Shown here in pieces: positions 46,543-56,798 of a stretch of DNA of 64,000 bases. This DNA comes from Sporosarcina cascadiensis. Lineage in GTDB: Bacteria > Bacillota > Bacilli > Bacillales_A > Planococcaceae. Position 1 is the first letter of the stretch. Each line of letters begins with the position of its first letter. A program made the position numbers and the translations under genes. The notes under the pieces were generated by a model. The model was not told the origin of the DNA. It worked only from the letters and a program-made list of their open reading frames with translations, and made no database searches. The stretch covers positions 186,001-250,000 of the forward strand of contig NZ_WHVV01000001.1 in NCBI RefSeq assembly GCF_009650995.1, written 5' to 3'.

Positions 46543-47442
46543 CTAAGCACGCGGATGCGTCTGTAAATAGGTTTGCCGTAAATGTTCATTCGTAATATGT
46601 GTGTATACTTGGGTTGATGATAAATGACGGTGACCGAGCAATTCCTGCACACTGCGCAGATCTGCACCTGCACCGAGTAAATGCGTTGCAAACGTATGCC
46701 GGATCATATGCGGCGTGATTTTCGTATGCAAAGCTGCGCGTTCCATTAAGTCATTCAATATATAGCGTACTCCCCGGTCCGTCAGTGGATCACCGCGCAA
46801 ATTCACAAAAAGACTTGAATGCTTCTTTTGCTTCATCAGCCGGGGTCTTGCCGTATCGATATATTCCTGAAGCACTTCTTCTGCAAAACTGCCGTACGGT
46901 ACAAAACGTTCTCTGCGGCCTTTCCCCATCACTTTCACAATTCCCAGGTATTGATCGATATCACGGACCTCCACTGTCACAAGCTCGCCTACCCGGATAC
47001 CCGTCGCATAGAGTAATTCAAGCAGCGCACGGTCACGAAGCGAACGGGCATCATCGCCCACCGTTGCCTCGAACAGTTTCTGCAGTTCCTGCTCATAAAA
47101 AAAAGCAGGCAGGCGCTCTTCCTTTTTCGGATGAAACAATAAACGAAACGCTTGGTCCTGAATGCCATAACGGGCGTTTGTGAATTTGAAAAAAGACCGG
47201 ATTGAAGAAATTTTCCGCGATATCGTTGTTCTTGCCAGTGATCTGTCATATAGTTTGGTAACATATAGCCTGGCTGCAGGATATTGCACATCATCCAGTT
47301 TTTCGATATGTTCCGATTCTAGGAATGCCAGAAATTCTCGCAAATCATTTTCATATTCCGCAACAGTATAAGACGAATAGTTTTTTTCCAAGCAAATATA
47401 TGACACATATTCATCCGCCAGCTCTTTTATCTCAGGAACCAT
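46543..47442 (-). CDS. xerC: Tyrosine recombinase XerC (CodV)
   Basis: XerC resolves chromosome dimers at dif with XerD. The 299-residue protein has an N-terminal SAM-like core-binding domain and a catalytic domain with all expected residues: R150, K174, H245, R248, H271 and nucleophile Y280. The frame reaches 47568, but only ATG at 47442 (MVPEIKELADEY) has a good AGAGGTGG site; the ATG at 47472 has none. A promoter is proposed at 47554-47582. It starts the xerC-hslV-hslU-codY group. Confidence 0.95.
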   Translation of the reverse strand: MVPEIKELADEYVSYICLEKNYSSYTVAEYENDLREFLAFLESEHIEKLDDVQYPAARLYVTKLYDRSLARTTISRKISSIRSFFKFTNARYGIQDQAFRLLFHPKKEERLPAFFYEQELQKLFEATVGDDARSLRDRALLELLYATGIRVGELVTVEVRDIDQYLGIVKVMGKGRRERFVPYGSFAEEVLQEYIDTARPRLMKQKKHSSLFVNLRGDPLTDRGVRYILNDLMERAALHTKITPHMIRHTFATHLLGAGADLRSVQELLGHRHLSSTQVYTHITNEHLRQTYLQTHPRA

Positions 47443-47713
47443 TTTCTCCACCTCTTGCTGAGTATAGGACATCGCGTTTTTTGAAGAGTCTAAAGATTCT
47501 TGAATGTATATAGTTTGGAATTTATAATGAAATCCAAATGTTCTCCCTGAAACACTATACAATAGCAAGGATTTTTGGGCAACTAAGAAAACTGATCCAT
47601 CATCAGTTATTCCCTGAAAACTCTAATTTGACACATAATGTTCAAATTACTTCGATATCAAACTATTCCCTCTTAAGTACAAGACGTGTTCCTCTTAATT
47701 TAGTTGCATACAA
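47443..47713. other. Gene-free gap upstream of xerC with hairpin and direct repeats
   Basis: The 311-base gap between trmFO and xerC holds no credible gene. Besides the trmFO terminator and a promoter, it contains a hairpin on the minus strand, AACTGAT-gatgg-ATCAGTT (47589-47607), just before the -35. It also has two direct repeats of the type TTTCAGGGA..AAC, one near 47608-47622 and one near 47540-47553 over the predicted start point. Confidence 0.5.
47554..47582 (-). promoter_or_regulatory. Sigma-A promoter candidate for xerC-hslVU-codY
   Basis: On the minus strand TTGCCC (47577-47582) and TATAGT (47554-47559) are separated by 17 bases. The leader to the xerC start would be about 105 bases. 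Confidence 0.6.
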
Positions 47714-47748
47714 GAGAAAAACCTTACCCAAAAAGTCAGGGTAAGGTC
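47714..47748 (-). terminator. Intrinsic terminator after trmFO
   Basis: On the minus strand ACCTTACCC-tgacttttt-GGGTAAGGT is followed by TTTTCTC. It lies directly after the trmFO stop. Confidence 0.92.
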
Positions 47749-47753
47749 TCAAT

Positions 47754-49064
47754 TCAAATATCAGTCGTTTCTTTAAATTCTTTCAATGCATAAAGCGCAC
47801 GGTTAGCGTGTTTTTCTGCGCGTTCTGCTTTCGTCTTGAATCTGCGTTCTAACTCTGGGAACAGTCCGAAATTAATATTCATAGGTTGAAAGTTATTCGG
47901 ATCTGCTTCCGTAATATAGCGGGACATGCTGCCCAGCGCCGTTTCTTTCGGCAAACGGATCGGCTTTTCGCCTTTCGCCAAATGTGCAGCATTAATTCCA
48001 GCAATTAGACCGGAACCGGCTGATTCCACGTATCCTTCTACGCCCGTCATCTGACCTGCAAAGAAAATGGTCGGCTTGGACTTTAACTGATACGTGCAGT
48101 TCAGCACTCTCGGTGAATTAATGAAAGTATTCCGATGCATCACGCCATAACGGACGATTTCAACATTTTCCAGTCCGGGGATCAGCTGCAGCACTTCTTT
48201 CTGTGCGCCCCATTTCAAGTGAGTCTGGAAACCGACCAGATTATAGAGCGTTCCCGCTGCATCATCCTGCCGAAGCTGAATGACTGCTTTTGGACATTTC
48301 CCTGTTTTCGGGTCTTCCAGTCCTACCGGTTTCAAAGGACCGAACAGCATGGTTTTCACTCCGCGCTTTGCCATGACTTCAATTGGCATACAGCCTTCAA
48401 AATACATCTCTTTTTCAAAATCTTTTAACGGTGCTACCTCCGCAGTAATGAGCGCCTGATAAAAACGGTCAAACTCTTCGGCATTCATCGGGCAGTTCAG
48501 ATAAGCTGCTTCCCCTTTGTCGTAGCGTGATTTCAAATAGACTTTATCCATGTCGATCGAATCACTTTCCACGATTGGAGCTGCTGCATCATAGAAGTAT
48601 AAATAATCTTCACCTGTCAGCAAACGAATTTCCTCTGCCAATGCAGGTGATGTAAGCGGTCCGGAAGCAATAATTGTAATGCCATCCGGCAGTTTCGTCA
48701 CTTCTTCATTTATGATTTCAATGTTCGGGTGGCTGCGGATCTGCTCCGTGACATTCCCTGCAAACTCATGACGGTCCACTGCCAGTGCGCCTCCTGCAGG
48801 GACTGCACACTTATCTGCCGCCTGGATGATCAATGAATTCAGCTGACGCATCTCTTCTTTAATCACACCGACTGCATTCGTTAAATTATTCGCGCGCAAT
48901 GAATTACTGCATACTAACTCTGCAAATTTATCTGTATGGTGGGCCGGCGTCTGTTTGACCGGTCGCATTTCGAATAATTTCACTTGAATTCCCCGATTGG
49001 CCAGCTGCCAGGCTGCTTCACTGCCCGCCAGACCCGCACCTATTACATTTACAGTTTGCGTCAT
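47754..49064 (-). CDS. trmFO: Folate-dependent tRNA (uracil-54-C5)-methyltransferase TrmFO
   Basis: TrmFO makes ribothymidine-54 in tRNA using methylenetetrahydrofolate and FAD (formerly Gid). The N-terminal FAD motif [15 protein letters not shown] (residues 6-19) and the block [13 protein letters not shown] are diagnostic; the C-terminus contains [19 protein letters not shown]. At 436 residues it is normal. It lies 27 bases after topA, probably in the same transcript, and ends at a strong terminator. Confidence 0.97.
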   Translation of the reverse strand: MTQTVNVIGAGLAGSEAAWQLANRGIQVKLFEMRPVKQTPAHHTDKFAELVCSNSLRANNLTNAVGVIKEEMRQLNSLIIQAADKCAVPAGGALAVDRHEFAGNVTEQIRSHPNIEIINEEVTKLPDGITIIASGPLTSPALAEEIRLLTGEDYLYFYDAAAPIVESDSIDMDKVYLKSRYDKGEAAYLNCPMNAEEFDRFYQALITAEVAPLKDFEKEMYFEGCMPIEVMAKRGVKTMLFGPLKPVGLEDPKTGKCPKAVIQLRQDDAAGTLYNLVGFQTHLKWGAQKEVLQLIPGLENVEIVRYGVMHRNTFINSPRVLNCTYQLKSKPTIFFAGQMTGVEGYVESAGSGLIAGINAAHLAKGEKPIRLPKETALGSMSRYITEADPNNFQPMNINFGLFPELERRFKTKAERAEKHANRALYALKEFKETTDI

Positions 49065-49091
49065 CTCAATCCCTCTTCCTCGTTTTGCTCT

Positions 49092-51167
49092 CTAGCTCTG
49101 CGGCTGTTCTTTGTAATCACATTCCGTACATTGAATCTGTACACCTTTTTTCAAACGCTTTTCCACCAGTGTATGTTGACACTTCGGACATGGACGCACG
49201 ATCGGTTTATCCCATGACACGTAATCACATTCCGGATAGCGGTCACAGCCAAAGAATATTCTCTTTGTTTTACTCTTGCGTTCAACGACTTCGCCTTCTT
49301 TACATTTCGGACACGTCACGCCAATCGGTTTGACAATGGCTTTCGTATTACGGCAATCGGGGAAGTTGGAGCAGGCCATGAACTTTCCGTAGCGGCCCAT
49401 CTTGTAAACCATCGGAGAGCCGCATTTCTCGCAGTCTTCCCCGGCTGGTTCATCTTTGATTTCGATCTTTTCCATTTCTGCATCTGCGACTTCCACATGC
49501 TTTTCAAAATCCTGATAAAACGCATCAATAACTTTCCGCCATTCGATGCTGCCTTCTTCCACATGGTCCAGACTTTTTTCCATCTGCGCAGTAAACTCAA
49601 TATCGATAATATCAGGGAAATATTGATCAACCGCTTGATGAACAATACCGCCAAGCTCCGTTGGAATAAAGCGTTTGGCATCGAGCGTTACATAGCCGCG
49701 CTTTTGAATAGTATCCAGCGTCGGTGCGAATGTAGAAGGACGGCCTATGCCGAGCTCTTCCAGCGTTTTGACCAGACGTGCTTCCGAATAGCGCGGAGGC
49801 GGCTGAGTAAAATGCTGTTTCGGATCGACTTCCGCATACTTCACATTCTCGCCTTCTTCAAGCGGAGGCAGAATATTTTCCTTTTCTTCCTGCTGATCGT
49901 CGTCTCCCTCGATATACACTTTCATGAAGCCCGGAAACTTTACTTGCGAACCCGATGCTCTGAAACGGATATCGCCATTCAGAAAATCTGCTGTTACCGT
50001 ATCCAGAATGGCAGGCGCCATCTGACTCGCAACGAAACGTTCCCAAATCAGTTTATACAGTCGGTGCTGATCACGTGATAAGAACGCTTTCATCGCTTCA
50101 GGCGGCCGCATTGCTGAAGTCGGGCGTACCGCTTCGTGCGCATCCTGCGTTTTCGCGCCGGCTTTTGCTTTCCGAGTAGAAGTGGAAATAAATTCTTCCC
50201 CATACATCGTTTGAATGAACGACTTCACTTCATCCTTTGCTGTATCTGAAATCCGCGTGGAATCCGTACGCATATAGGTAATTAACCCGACGGTGCCTTC
50301 TTTACCAATTGCAATACCTTCATATAATTGCTGGGCGAGCATCATCGTTTTCTTCGCCCGGAAGTTCAGTTTGCGTGCCGCTTCCTGCTGGAGAGAGGAA
50401 GTGGTAAACGGCAGTGCCGGGTTGCGTTTCCGTTCTTTTTTCACGACTTTAGCTACTTCAAACTCATCGGATTCCAGTGCATTGACGATTTTTTCGACTT
50501 GCTCTTGATTCGTCAGTTTCACTTTTTCCTTTGCGTCTCCGTAAAATGCAGCTTCAAATGTTTTATCGCCTTTTTCAAACTGTGCAGTGATGCTCCAGTA
50601 TTCTTCCGGCTCAAAAGCATTAATTTCATTTTCTCGGTCAATGATCAGCCGTAATGCAACCGACTGAACACGTCCTGCTGACAATCCTTTTTTTACTTTT
50701 TTCCAAAGAATCGGGCTGATGTTATATCCGACTAATCTGTCTAGAATCCGTCTTGCCTGCTGTGCATCCACCAGATTCATATTGATCGGACGCGGATGTT
50801 TAAATGATTCTTTAATAGCATCCTTGGTGATCTCATTGAACACTACCCGGCAGTCCGATTCGATATCGACACCAAGCTGATGTGATAAGTGCCATGCAAT
50901 TGCTTCCCCCTCGCGATCCGGGTCAGCCGCGAGAAATATTTTCTTTGCTTTTTTTGCTTCTTTTTTCAAGTCTTGAAGTATCGGTCCTTTACCGCGGATC
51001 GTAATATACTTCGGTTCATAATTATTCTCAGTATCTACACCCATTTGACTTCGAGGTAAATCGCGTAAATGACCAAGAGAGGCGCTGACTTTGTATTTCT
51101 TGCCTAAGTAACGCTCAATGGTTTTTGCTTTAGCTGGTGACTCTACAATAACTAAGTAATCCGCCAT
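49092..51167 (-). CDS. topA: DNA topoisomerase I (type IA)
   Basis: TopA relaxes negative supercoils. The N-terminal Toprim domain carries the catalytic Glu9 ([14 protein letters not shown]) and DPDREGEA (82-89). The active-site tyrosine is Tyr298 in [14 protein letters not shown]. Two or three C-terminal four-cysteine zinc modules follow (about 575-685; [22 protein letters not shown]). At 691 residues it matches B. subtilis. A possible but poorly spaced promoter (TTGCAT/TATACA, 15 bases) lies in the dprA-topA gap. Confidence 0.98.
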   Translation of the reverse strand: MADYLVIVESPAKAKTIERYLGKKYKVSASLGHLRDLPRSQMGVDTENNYEPKYITIRGKGPILQDLKKEAKKAKKIFLAADPDREGEAIAWHLSHQLGVDIESDCRVVFNEITKDAIKESFKHPRPINMNLVDAQQARRILDRLVGYNISPILWKKVKKGLSAGRVQSVALRLIIDRENEINAFEPEEYWSITAQFEKGDKTFEAAFYGDAKEKVKLTNQEQVEKIVNALESDEFEVAKVVKKERKRNPALPFTTSSLQQEAARKLNFRAKKTMMLAQQLYEGIAIGKEGTVGLITYMRTDSTRISDTAKDEVKSFIQTMYGEEFISTSTRKAKAGAKTQDAHEAVRPTSAMRPPEAMKAFLSRDQHRLYKLIWERFVASQMAPAILDTVTADFLNGDIRFRASGSQVKFPGFMKVYIEGDDDQQEEKENILPPLEEGENVKYAEVDPKQHFTQPPPRYSEARLVKTLEELGIGRPSTFAPTLDTIQKRGYVTLDAKRFIPTELGGIVHQAVDQYFPDIIDIEFTAQMEKSLDHVEEGSIEWRKVIDAFYQDFEKHVEVADAEMEKIEIKDEPAGEDCEKCGSPMVYKMGRYGKFMACSNFPDCRNTKAIVKPIGVTCPKCKEGEVVERKSKTKRIFFGCDRYPECDYVSWDKPIVRPCPKCQHTLVEKRLKKGVQIQCTECDYKEQPQS

Positions 51168-51281
51168 ATATTTCCCTCCTCAGAGAGATTTCTTTTATAT
51201 TTATTCATCAAAAGAATATCTGTTGCAAAATGTATAACAGTTTCTCAAATAATGCAACCTTTTAAACATTTCGCGTACAGA

Positions 51282-52172
51282 TTATATGGTGTTTCCCTGT
51301 AAAGAATCCAGAATCTGAAAACCGCTCCATAATGGCTTGGCGCCTTCATCCAGCAGCTTATTCGGACCCGCCGATAACGGGCAGTCAATTGCTCCGGGCA
51401 CGGCGAAAATTTCTTTTCCGTGATCCAGTGCATGTTCAACTGTACTCATCGTTCCGCTCCTTTCCACGGATTCTGTTACAACGATTGCATTCGACAGTCC
51501 GCTGATGATCCGATTGCGCATGGGGAATGTCCATTTTGCCGGCAGAATATAAGGAGGATACTCGGTCAGCAGCAGATGATTCTCAGCTATTTCCTGTGCG
51601 ATTTTCTCGTTTTTCTTTGGATACATATGGGAAAACCCATGCCCCAGTACCGCGATGGTCTCTCCTCCGTATTGCATCGCCGCCTGATGCGCCATCGTAT
51701 CTGCGCCTGCAGCCAGACCGGAGACAACCGGAATTTCTTGCGCAACGAGCGGCGGCACAATAAAATCAAGCGCTTTCTTTGTATACGACGTCGCTTTTCG
51801 GGAGCCGATAATACCGACTTTGAGCGGTTTTTTCAATAAATTTCTGTCACCTTTGACATATAAGACAGCCGGCGGATCGCAAAGTTCAGTCAGCTCTTTC
51901 GGGTAATCCTGATGGCTATACGGAATGGGGATGATGTCAGTCTCGTGCAATAATTCAATCAAGGGAAGCTGTGACACTTCATGAAATTGCTGTGTAATTC
52001 GACAGGCGTTGACTTCTGACAAACCGAGCAATTGCTGCAAGCGTATAGGGGGATAGGAAGATAAATCTTGAATGAGTGGATTGTCCTGCAACAAACTCTG
52101 ATAGCGGCTGTACGGAACGGGGTGAATATAATGAAGGAAAATTAATTGTTTCTGCTGTTCGGTAAATTGCAT
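51282..52172 (-). CDS. dprA: DNA processing protein DprA (Smf)
   Basis: DprA loads RecA on incoming single-stranded DNA during natural transformation. The 296-residue protein has a degenerate N-terminal SAM-like region and the Rossmann core, with KVGIIGSRKATSYTKKAL, VSGLAAGADTMAH, and the block RSGTMSTVEHALDHGKEIFAVPG. It follows the sucD terminator, so it has its own promoter or relies on readthrough. Presence alone does not show competence, since dprA is common in non-competent bacteria. Confidence 0.96.
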   Translation of the reverse strand: MQFTEQQKQLIFLHYIHPVPYSRYQSLLQDNPLIQDLSSYPPIRLQQLLGLSEVNACRITQQFHEVSQLPLIELLHETDIIPIPYSHQDYPKELTELCDPPAVLYVKGDRNLLKKPLKVGIIGSRKATSYTKKALDFIVPPLVAQEIPVVSGLAAGADTMAHQAAMQYGGETIAVLGHGFSHMYPKKNEKIAQEIAENHLLLTEYPPYILPAKWTFPMRNRIISGLSNAIVVTESVERSGTMSTVEHALDHGKEIFAVPGAIDCPLSAGPNKLLDEGAKPLWSGFQILDSLQGNTI

Positions 52173-52206
52173 AGCGTTCTCCTTTATTCGACACTACAAG
52201 CAAAGA

Positions 52207-52236
52207 ACGAAAAAAGGTGCAGCATACGCTGCACCT
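52207..52236 (-). terminator. Intrinsic terminator after sucD
   Basis: On the minus strand AGGTGCAGC-gtat-GCTGCACCT forms a perfect stem followed by TTTTTTCG. Confidence 0.95.
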
Positions 52237-52242
52237 CTCATA

Positions 52243-53145
52243 TTACTTCGTTTTACATTTTTCGTACAGACCTTTTTCCTTCAGAACTTTAATTAGCGTC
52301 TCACCAATAACAGATGGTGTCTCTGCCACTTGGATATCTGCCGCTTGTAAAGCCTTAATCTTTTCAGCAGCAGTTCCCTTACCGCCTGAAATGATGGCAC
52401 CCGCGTGACCCATGCGTTTACCTTCAGGTGCAGTCTGACCGCCGATGAAGCCGACAACTGGTTTCGTCATATTTTCTTTGACCCACTCAGCTGCTTCTTC
52501 CTCAGCTGTTCCGCCGATTTCACCGATCATCACAACTGCATAAGTTTCCGGATCTTCATTGAATGCTTTTAACACATCGATAAAGTTCGTACCGTTGACA
52601 GGGTCTCCGCCGATTCCGACAGCTGTCGTCTGACCGATACCTTCCTGTGTCAACTGATGCACTGCTTCATAAGTCAGTGTACCGGAACGGGATACAACAC
52701 CGACATGGCCTTTTGTATGAATATAGCCGGGCATAATGCCGATTTTTGTTTCATCTGCAGTGATAACGCCAGGGCAGTTCGGACCGATTAAACGAGTCTT
52801 TTTGCCTTCCATATAACGCTTCACTTTAATCATATCGAGGACAGGAATATGCTCTGTAATACAGATTGTCATATCCATCTCCGCGTCTACAGCTTCCATG
52901 ATCGCATCAGCTGCATACGGAGCCGGCACGTAAATGATGGAGACTGTTGCGCCTGTAGCTTTAACAGCTTCATCAACTGTATCAAAGACCGGTACGCCTT
53001 CGACCGTCTGGCCGCCTTTGTCCGGTGTAACACCGCCGACAATCTTTGTACCATATTCCAACATCTGTTGCGTATGGAACAGGGCAGTGGAACCTGTAAT
53101 TCCTTGTACAATTACTTTGGTGTCTTTATCTACATAAATACTCAT
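52243..53145 (-). CDS. sucD: Succinate-CoA ligase alpha subunit
   Basis: SucD, with SucC, interconverts succinyl-CoA and succinate with ATP/GTP formation in the TCA cycle. The 300-residue protein has the N-terminal CoA-binding Rossmann motif ([17 protein letters not shown]), [19 protein letters not shown], and the phospho-histidine His247 in [13 protein letters not shown]. It is encoded just after sucC and followed by a strong terminator. Confidence 0.98.
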   Translation of the reverse strand: MSIYVDKDTKVIVQGITGSTALFHTQQMLEYGTKIVGGVTPDKGGQTVEGVPVFDTVDEAVKATGATVSIIYVPAPYAADAIMEAVDAEMDMTICITEHIPVLDMIKVKRYMEGKKTRLIGPNCPGVITADETKIGIMPGYIHTKGHVGVVSRSGTLTYEAVHQLTQEGIGQTTAVGIGGDPVNGTNFIDVLKAFNEDPETYAVVMIGEIGGTAEEEAAEWVKENMTKPVVGFIGGQTAPEGKRMGHAGAIISGGKGTAAEKIKALQAADIQVAETPSVIGETLIKVLKEKGLYEKCKTK

Positions 53146-53163
53146 GCTTTGTACCTGCCTTTC

Positions 53164-54324
53164 TTATCCTATCAACTCAACGATTTTTTTCGCGCCTTCT
53201 GCCATTGAATCCGCTGCTACAACATTGATGCCGGATTCTTTAAGCAAAGCTTTCCCGCGTTCTACATTTGTACCTTCAAGACGAACAACAAGCGGCACCT
53301 GAAGCTCCACTTCTTTTGCAGCTTCAATAACACCTTCAGCAATGACATCACACTTCATGATGCCGCCGAAAATATTGACGAAAATGCCTTTTACATTCGG
53401 ATCAGAAAGAATAATCTTGAAAGCGCCGGCAACTTTTTCTTTTTTCGCGCCGCCCCCAACGTCAAGGAAGTTAGCGGGTTCGCCGCCGTAATAGTGAATC
53501 GTATCCATTGTCGCCATCGCAAGCCCCGCTCCGTTGACCATACAGCCGATATTTCCGTCGAGGGAAATATAGCTTAAGTCAAAAGTGGATGCTTCGATTT
53601 CTTTTGGATCCTCTTCATCAAAGTCGCGAAGTTCGACAATATCTTTATGACGGAATGTTGCGTTATCGTCAAAATTGAATTTCGCATCCAAAGCAAGTAC
53701 TCTCTCGTCTTTTGTTACGACAAGCGGATTAATCTCCACGATTGATGCATCTTTTTCGCTGAATACTTTATATAGACCTAAAAATAGGCTGACTGCTTTG
53801 TTGATCAGCTTGCTCGGGATTTCCATATTGAATGCCATACGGCGCGCCTGGAAAGGAGCTAACCCAACAACCGGGTCAATAATCTCGTAGAAGATTTTTT
53901 CCGGATTTTTTTCTGCGACTTCTTCGATTTCCACTCCGCCTTCAGCAGATCCCATTAATGTCACGCGATCTGTTGCACGGTCAACGACAAGACCGATGTA
54001 GAATTCTTTTTCGATGTCGATTCCCTCTTCAACAAGGAGGCGTTTCACTTCCTGGCCTTCAGGACCTGTCTGGTGTGTAACCAGTTGTTTTCCGATCAAG
54101 TCTGCTGCTACTGCACGGACTTCATCAAGGTTCTTGACGATTTTTACACCGCCCGCTTTCCCCCGGCCGCCCGCATGGATTTGTGCTTTCACCACAATAG
54201 GCTCTGTTCCGAGTTCTTTTGCAACCGCCACTGCTTCCTTAGGCGAGAATGCAACACGACCATTCGAAACAGCAACACCGTACTCTCTCAATAGCTGCTT
54301 CCCTTGGTATTCATGGATGTTCAT
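53164..54324 (-). CDS. sucC: Succinate-CoA ligase beta subunit
   Basis: This is the ATP-grasp subunit of succinyl-CoA synthetase. The 386-residue protein begins [17 protein letters not shown] and has [16 protein letters not shown] (ATP-grasp), [10 protein letters not shown] and the C-terminal [16 protein letters not shown] motif. The frame extends to ATG at 54339, which overlaps the GGAGG box; ATG at 54324 is 8 bases from it. A good promoter lies upstream. Confidence 0.98.
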   Translation of the reverse strand: MNIHEYQGKQLLREYGVAVSNGRVAFSPKEAVAVAKELGTEPIVVKAQIHAGGRGKAGGVKIVKNLDEVRAVAADLIGKQLVTHQTGPEGQEVKRLLVEEGIDIEKEFYIGLVVDRATDRVTLMGSAEGGVEIEEVAEKNPEKIFYEIIDPVVGLAPFQARRMAFNMEIPSKLINKAVSLFLGLYKVFSEKDASIVEINPLVVTKDERVLALDAKFNFDDNATFRHKDIVELRDFDEEDPKEIEASTFDLSYISLDGNIGCMVNGAGLAMATMDTIHYYGGEPANFLDVGGGAKKEKVAGAFKIILSDPNVKGIFVNIFGGIMKCDVIAEGVIEAAKEVELQVPLVVRLEGTNVERGKALLKESGINVVAADSMAEGAKKIVELIG

Positions 54325-54375
54325 AAGTACTGCCTCCATTCGATTTGCAATTGCTGCATATTCAACTACTTTATT

Positions 54376-54404
54376 ATTGTAAACAAACCGTCACATATTG
54401 TCCA
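54376..54404 (-). promoter_or_regulatory. Sigma-A promoter of sucCD
   Basis: On the minus strand TGGACA (54399-54404) and TACAAT (54376-54381) are 17 bases apart, about 50 bases before the sucC start. Confidence 0.7.
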
Positions 54405-54438
54405 TGGATGACTATTACGATGCCGAATTCTCTATTTT

Positions 54439-54726
54439 TCAACTATTTCTGCTGCCCTTTTCCTTATCGAGACGATAAATGTAGGCAAAGACCTCAGACA
54501 CGGCCTGGTACAGCTCTTCAGGAATGGTTTCATTGACATTCAGCTGGCCGAGTAATTCCAGTAAACTCGGATCTTCCTGCACAGGCACGTCATGTTCTTT
54601 GGCCCGTTCCAGTATATTTTCCGCAATCATTCCTTTACCTTTCGCTATGACTTTTGGAGCGTCGGATACTTCAGGATCATAGGAAAGCGCAACGGCTTCT
54701 TTTCGTTTATAACGTTCTTCTTTCAT
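54439..54726 (-). CDS. ylqH: FlhB C-terminal domain homologue (YlqH/FlhX type)
   Basis: The 95-residue soluble protein resembles the cytosolic FlhB C-terminal part after the autocleavage site: YKRKEAVALSYDPEVSDAPKVIAKGKGMIAENI, then VPVQEDPSLLELLGQLNVNETIPEELYQAVSEVFAYIYRLDK. It has no membrane helices and no NPTH motif. Such proteins (FhlX/FlhX/YlqH) exist in several flagellated bacteria and can partly replace the FlhB C-fragment elsewhere. It overlaps the ylqG stop, forming a gene pair. Confidence 0.9.
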   Translation of the reverse strand: MKEERYKRKEAVALSYDPEVSDAPKVIAKGKGMIAENILERAKEHDVPVQEDPSLLELLGQLNVNETIPEELYQAVSEVFAYIYRLDKEKGSRNS

Positions 54727-56798
54727 ATCCGGTAATCTACTCCTCTTTCGTCAATATACGACGCGGCCGCAGGCTTTTTCACTGTCTGCTGTGATTCAGT
54801 AAAGGGTTTGAATGAAACGCCCGACAGTTTGTAGCCGACATTTTCCAATCCGTCTTTCAGCAACGCCTGGAATGACAGACCTGTCGTCCGCAGCGATTCC
54901 TGTTCGTTGAAAATTGTCAGATTAACGACTTTGTTCTGCACATGCATGTCGACAAGTGTCGTCGAAAGTGTCTCAAGCTCCAAATAAAATAAAATCCTGG
55001 CAAACGCCGGATCAATTTGGCCGTTTTCTTTCATCCGGCCATTCCACTGAAGCGTCGCGTCTATTTTCTTGCCGAATAAATCCAGCGGCACCTGCATGAT
55101 GATCTGCTGCTGAACGCTCGTGTCTGCAGTCTGAATAACGGTTCCATTCATTCTCAATACCATGGTTTCCGCTGCCTCTCTAAGCGGCGGAGACAGTGAA
55201 GGATCCTGCAGCAAAGTAAGCAGCTGCGGCTTCAATGTGTTAGCTAAGTTCGCGGCAGGCTCCTTGCCGTTCAGCAACGCTTCATAGTTGAAGCCGAGAG
55301 TACTCAGGACACTCTGCATTGCTTCTTTCATGACTGTGCCGCTCATCGTTTGCGACAGCTGTATTTCGGCTGCCTGCACCATCTGCTTGATCTGCACATT
55401 GCCTGATTTCTCAGCCGACTGGATCAAAGCCCGCAGCGCTTCGTCAGCTTGTTGCGGAGGCAGCGAAACGAGCGACAATAAAGCTTGCTGCGCTTCTTTA
55501 ACTGCGACGGGCTGTTCAGTTGCATTCGCTGTTTGAACAGTTGCCCCGCTGCTTGTCTGCTGCAGAAGTATTTGACTGAACTGTTCGATAAAAGCTGCTT
55601 TCACACTGTCAGTCAATGGCTGCTGAGCGAATTGACTGACGACAGTCTGCAAAGCTGTTTTCATTTGTTCGGGCAGTGCAGGACTGTTTTGAATCTGTTG
55701 AGAGATGTTTTGCATAATGGACTTAGCGTTTTGTTGTTCTCCTGCAGGCATTTGCGCTAATTGGCCGAGCATGGTCTGAAGAGTTTTCACCGCAGTAGCC
55801 TGAGATTCCGCAGGCACTTGATTAGATGCGCCCTGACTCGCCGCAGACGCTGCAGCTTGTGTTTGGACATTCATAGCACTTACCGGTCTATCCGCCGCCA
55901 GCGGACTCCCTGCGGACTGCTGGAAGGCATTCTGCTGCAGTGTAGCAGTTATTTGCGGCTGGGCAGCTGTCTTGCCGTCTCCAGTTTGTGACACTAACTG
56001 TGCCAAAACTTGCGGAAGATTAGCGAGCGACGTACGTGCAGGCAGGATTTCTGCGCTTTTCAGCAGTTGCAGGGCTGCAAACCGGTCTCCTTTGCCGGTC
56101 TGCGGGTCCAGCAGCAGTGTCAGCGCCCGGCTGAGCAGTTCTTTGCCGACCGCCTGACTTGCCGGGTTGGATACGGCCTGCAATGCATTCAATAAAGCTT
56201 CCCGAACAGCAGGCGGCAGACTGGTTTCATTTTGAACAGCCGTCTGCAGTGCCGTTAAGTTTTGGGTAATCGTACCGTTTTGCGCCTGCAAAAGCGACTG
56301 GAAAACAGCCGGCGTAAAAGGCAGCCTGGCTTCCGCGATTTTTCCAAGTGCCGCGAGCGCTTCTGTCTTCATGCTTTCAGGAACAGATTTGAGCAGATTT
56401 GCCGCATCTAGTATATTCTCTTTCGTCATCGGTATTTTCTGTTTGATGATGGCTGCCAGCAATTCTTTCATTTCTTGGGTTTTCGGTAAATTAAGCGACT
56501 CCATTAATTGCGTCAGCTGGCTGGTCTGCCCGTCCGCTCCGCGCATCGGTCCCGCAATGACCTGCAATTTCACTTCCGGCTCCGTGCCGTTCACTTTAAA
56601 GTAATACGTATCGCCTGCCTGCATCGGCACTTCGAGTTTGGCAAACAGTTGATGGCTGCCGACTTGCACTTGTGCCATCTGGCCGGGAAAAAGCTGCTGT
56701 ACTTTTCCGTGAATCATCTGACCTTCTTTCAATGCAAGCGACTGTGATTCCGGAGCAGTGATTTTTGCCGATGAAATGGATAATGAATTTAAATTCAA
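54723..56798 (-). CDS. ylqG: FliK-like hook-length control domain protein (YlqG)
   Basis: The 691-residue protein is Gln/Ala/Leu/Thr-rich for most of its length and ends with a Flg_hook-like domain (MQVPLDLFGKKIDATLQWNGRMKENG.. FYLELETLSTTLVDMHVQNKVVNLTIF, about 560-650), as in FliK. It is longer than I recall for B. subtilis YlqG. The longest frame uses GTG at 56813 without a ribosome binding site; TTG at 56798 is 7 bases from GGAGGG and overlaps the rnhB stop. It is coupled to ylqH, an FlhB-C homologue. Its exact role is unknown. Confidence 0.85.
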   Translation of the reverse strand: MNLNSLSISSAKITAPESQSLALKEGQMIHGKVQQLFPGQMAQVQVGSHQLFAKLEVPMQAGDTYYFKVNGTEPEVKLQVIAGPMRGADGQTSQLTQLMESLNLPKTQEMKELLAAIIKQKIPMTKENILDAANLLKSVPESMKTEALAALGKIAEARLPFTPAVFQSLLQAQNGTITQNLTALQTAVQNETSLPPAVREALLNALQAVSNPASQAVGKELLSRALTLLLDPQTGKGDRFAALQLLKSAEILPARTSLANLPQVLAQLVSQTGDGKTAAQPQITATLQQNAFQQSAGSPLAADRPVSAMNVQTQAAASAASQGASNQVPAESQATAVKTLQTMLGQLAQMPAGEQQNAKSIMQNISQQIQNSPALPEQMKTALQTVVSQFAQQPLTDSVKAAFIEQFSQILLQQTSSGATVQTANATEQPVAVKEAQQALLSLVSLPPQQADEALRALIQSAEKSGNVQIKQMVQAAEIQLSQTMSGTVMKEAMQSVLSTLGFNYEALLNGKEPAANLANTLKPQLLTLLQDPSLSPPLREAAETMVLRMNGTVIQTADTSVQQQIIMQVPLDLFGKKIDATLQWNGRMKENGQIDPAFARILFYLELETLSTTLVDMHVQNKVVNLTIFNEQESLRTTGLSFQALLKDGLENVGYKLSGVSFKPFTESQQTVKKPAAASYIDERGVDYRI

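Noticed and set aside
46543..47442. Integrase marking a mobile element
   Set aside because: The tyrosine recombinase is XerC/CodV by its fixed location before hslVU-codY and its size; no attachment sites or phage genes surround it.
49497..50078. Plus-strand open frame of 193 residues
   Set aside because: Antisense to topA, with no ribosome binding site or recognisable motif. topA is clearly the real gene.
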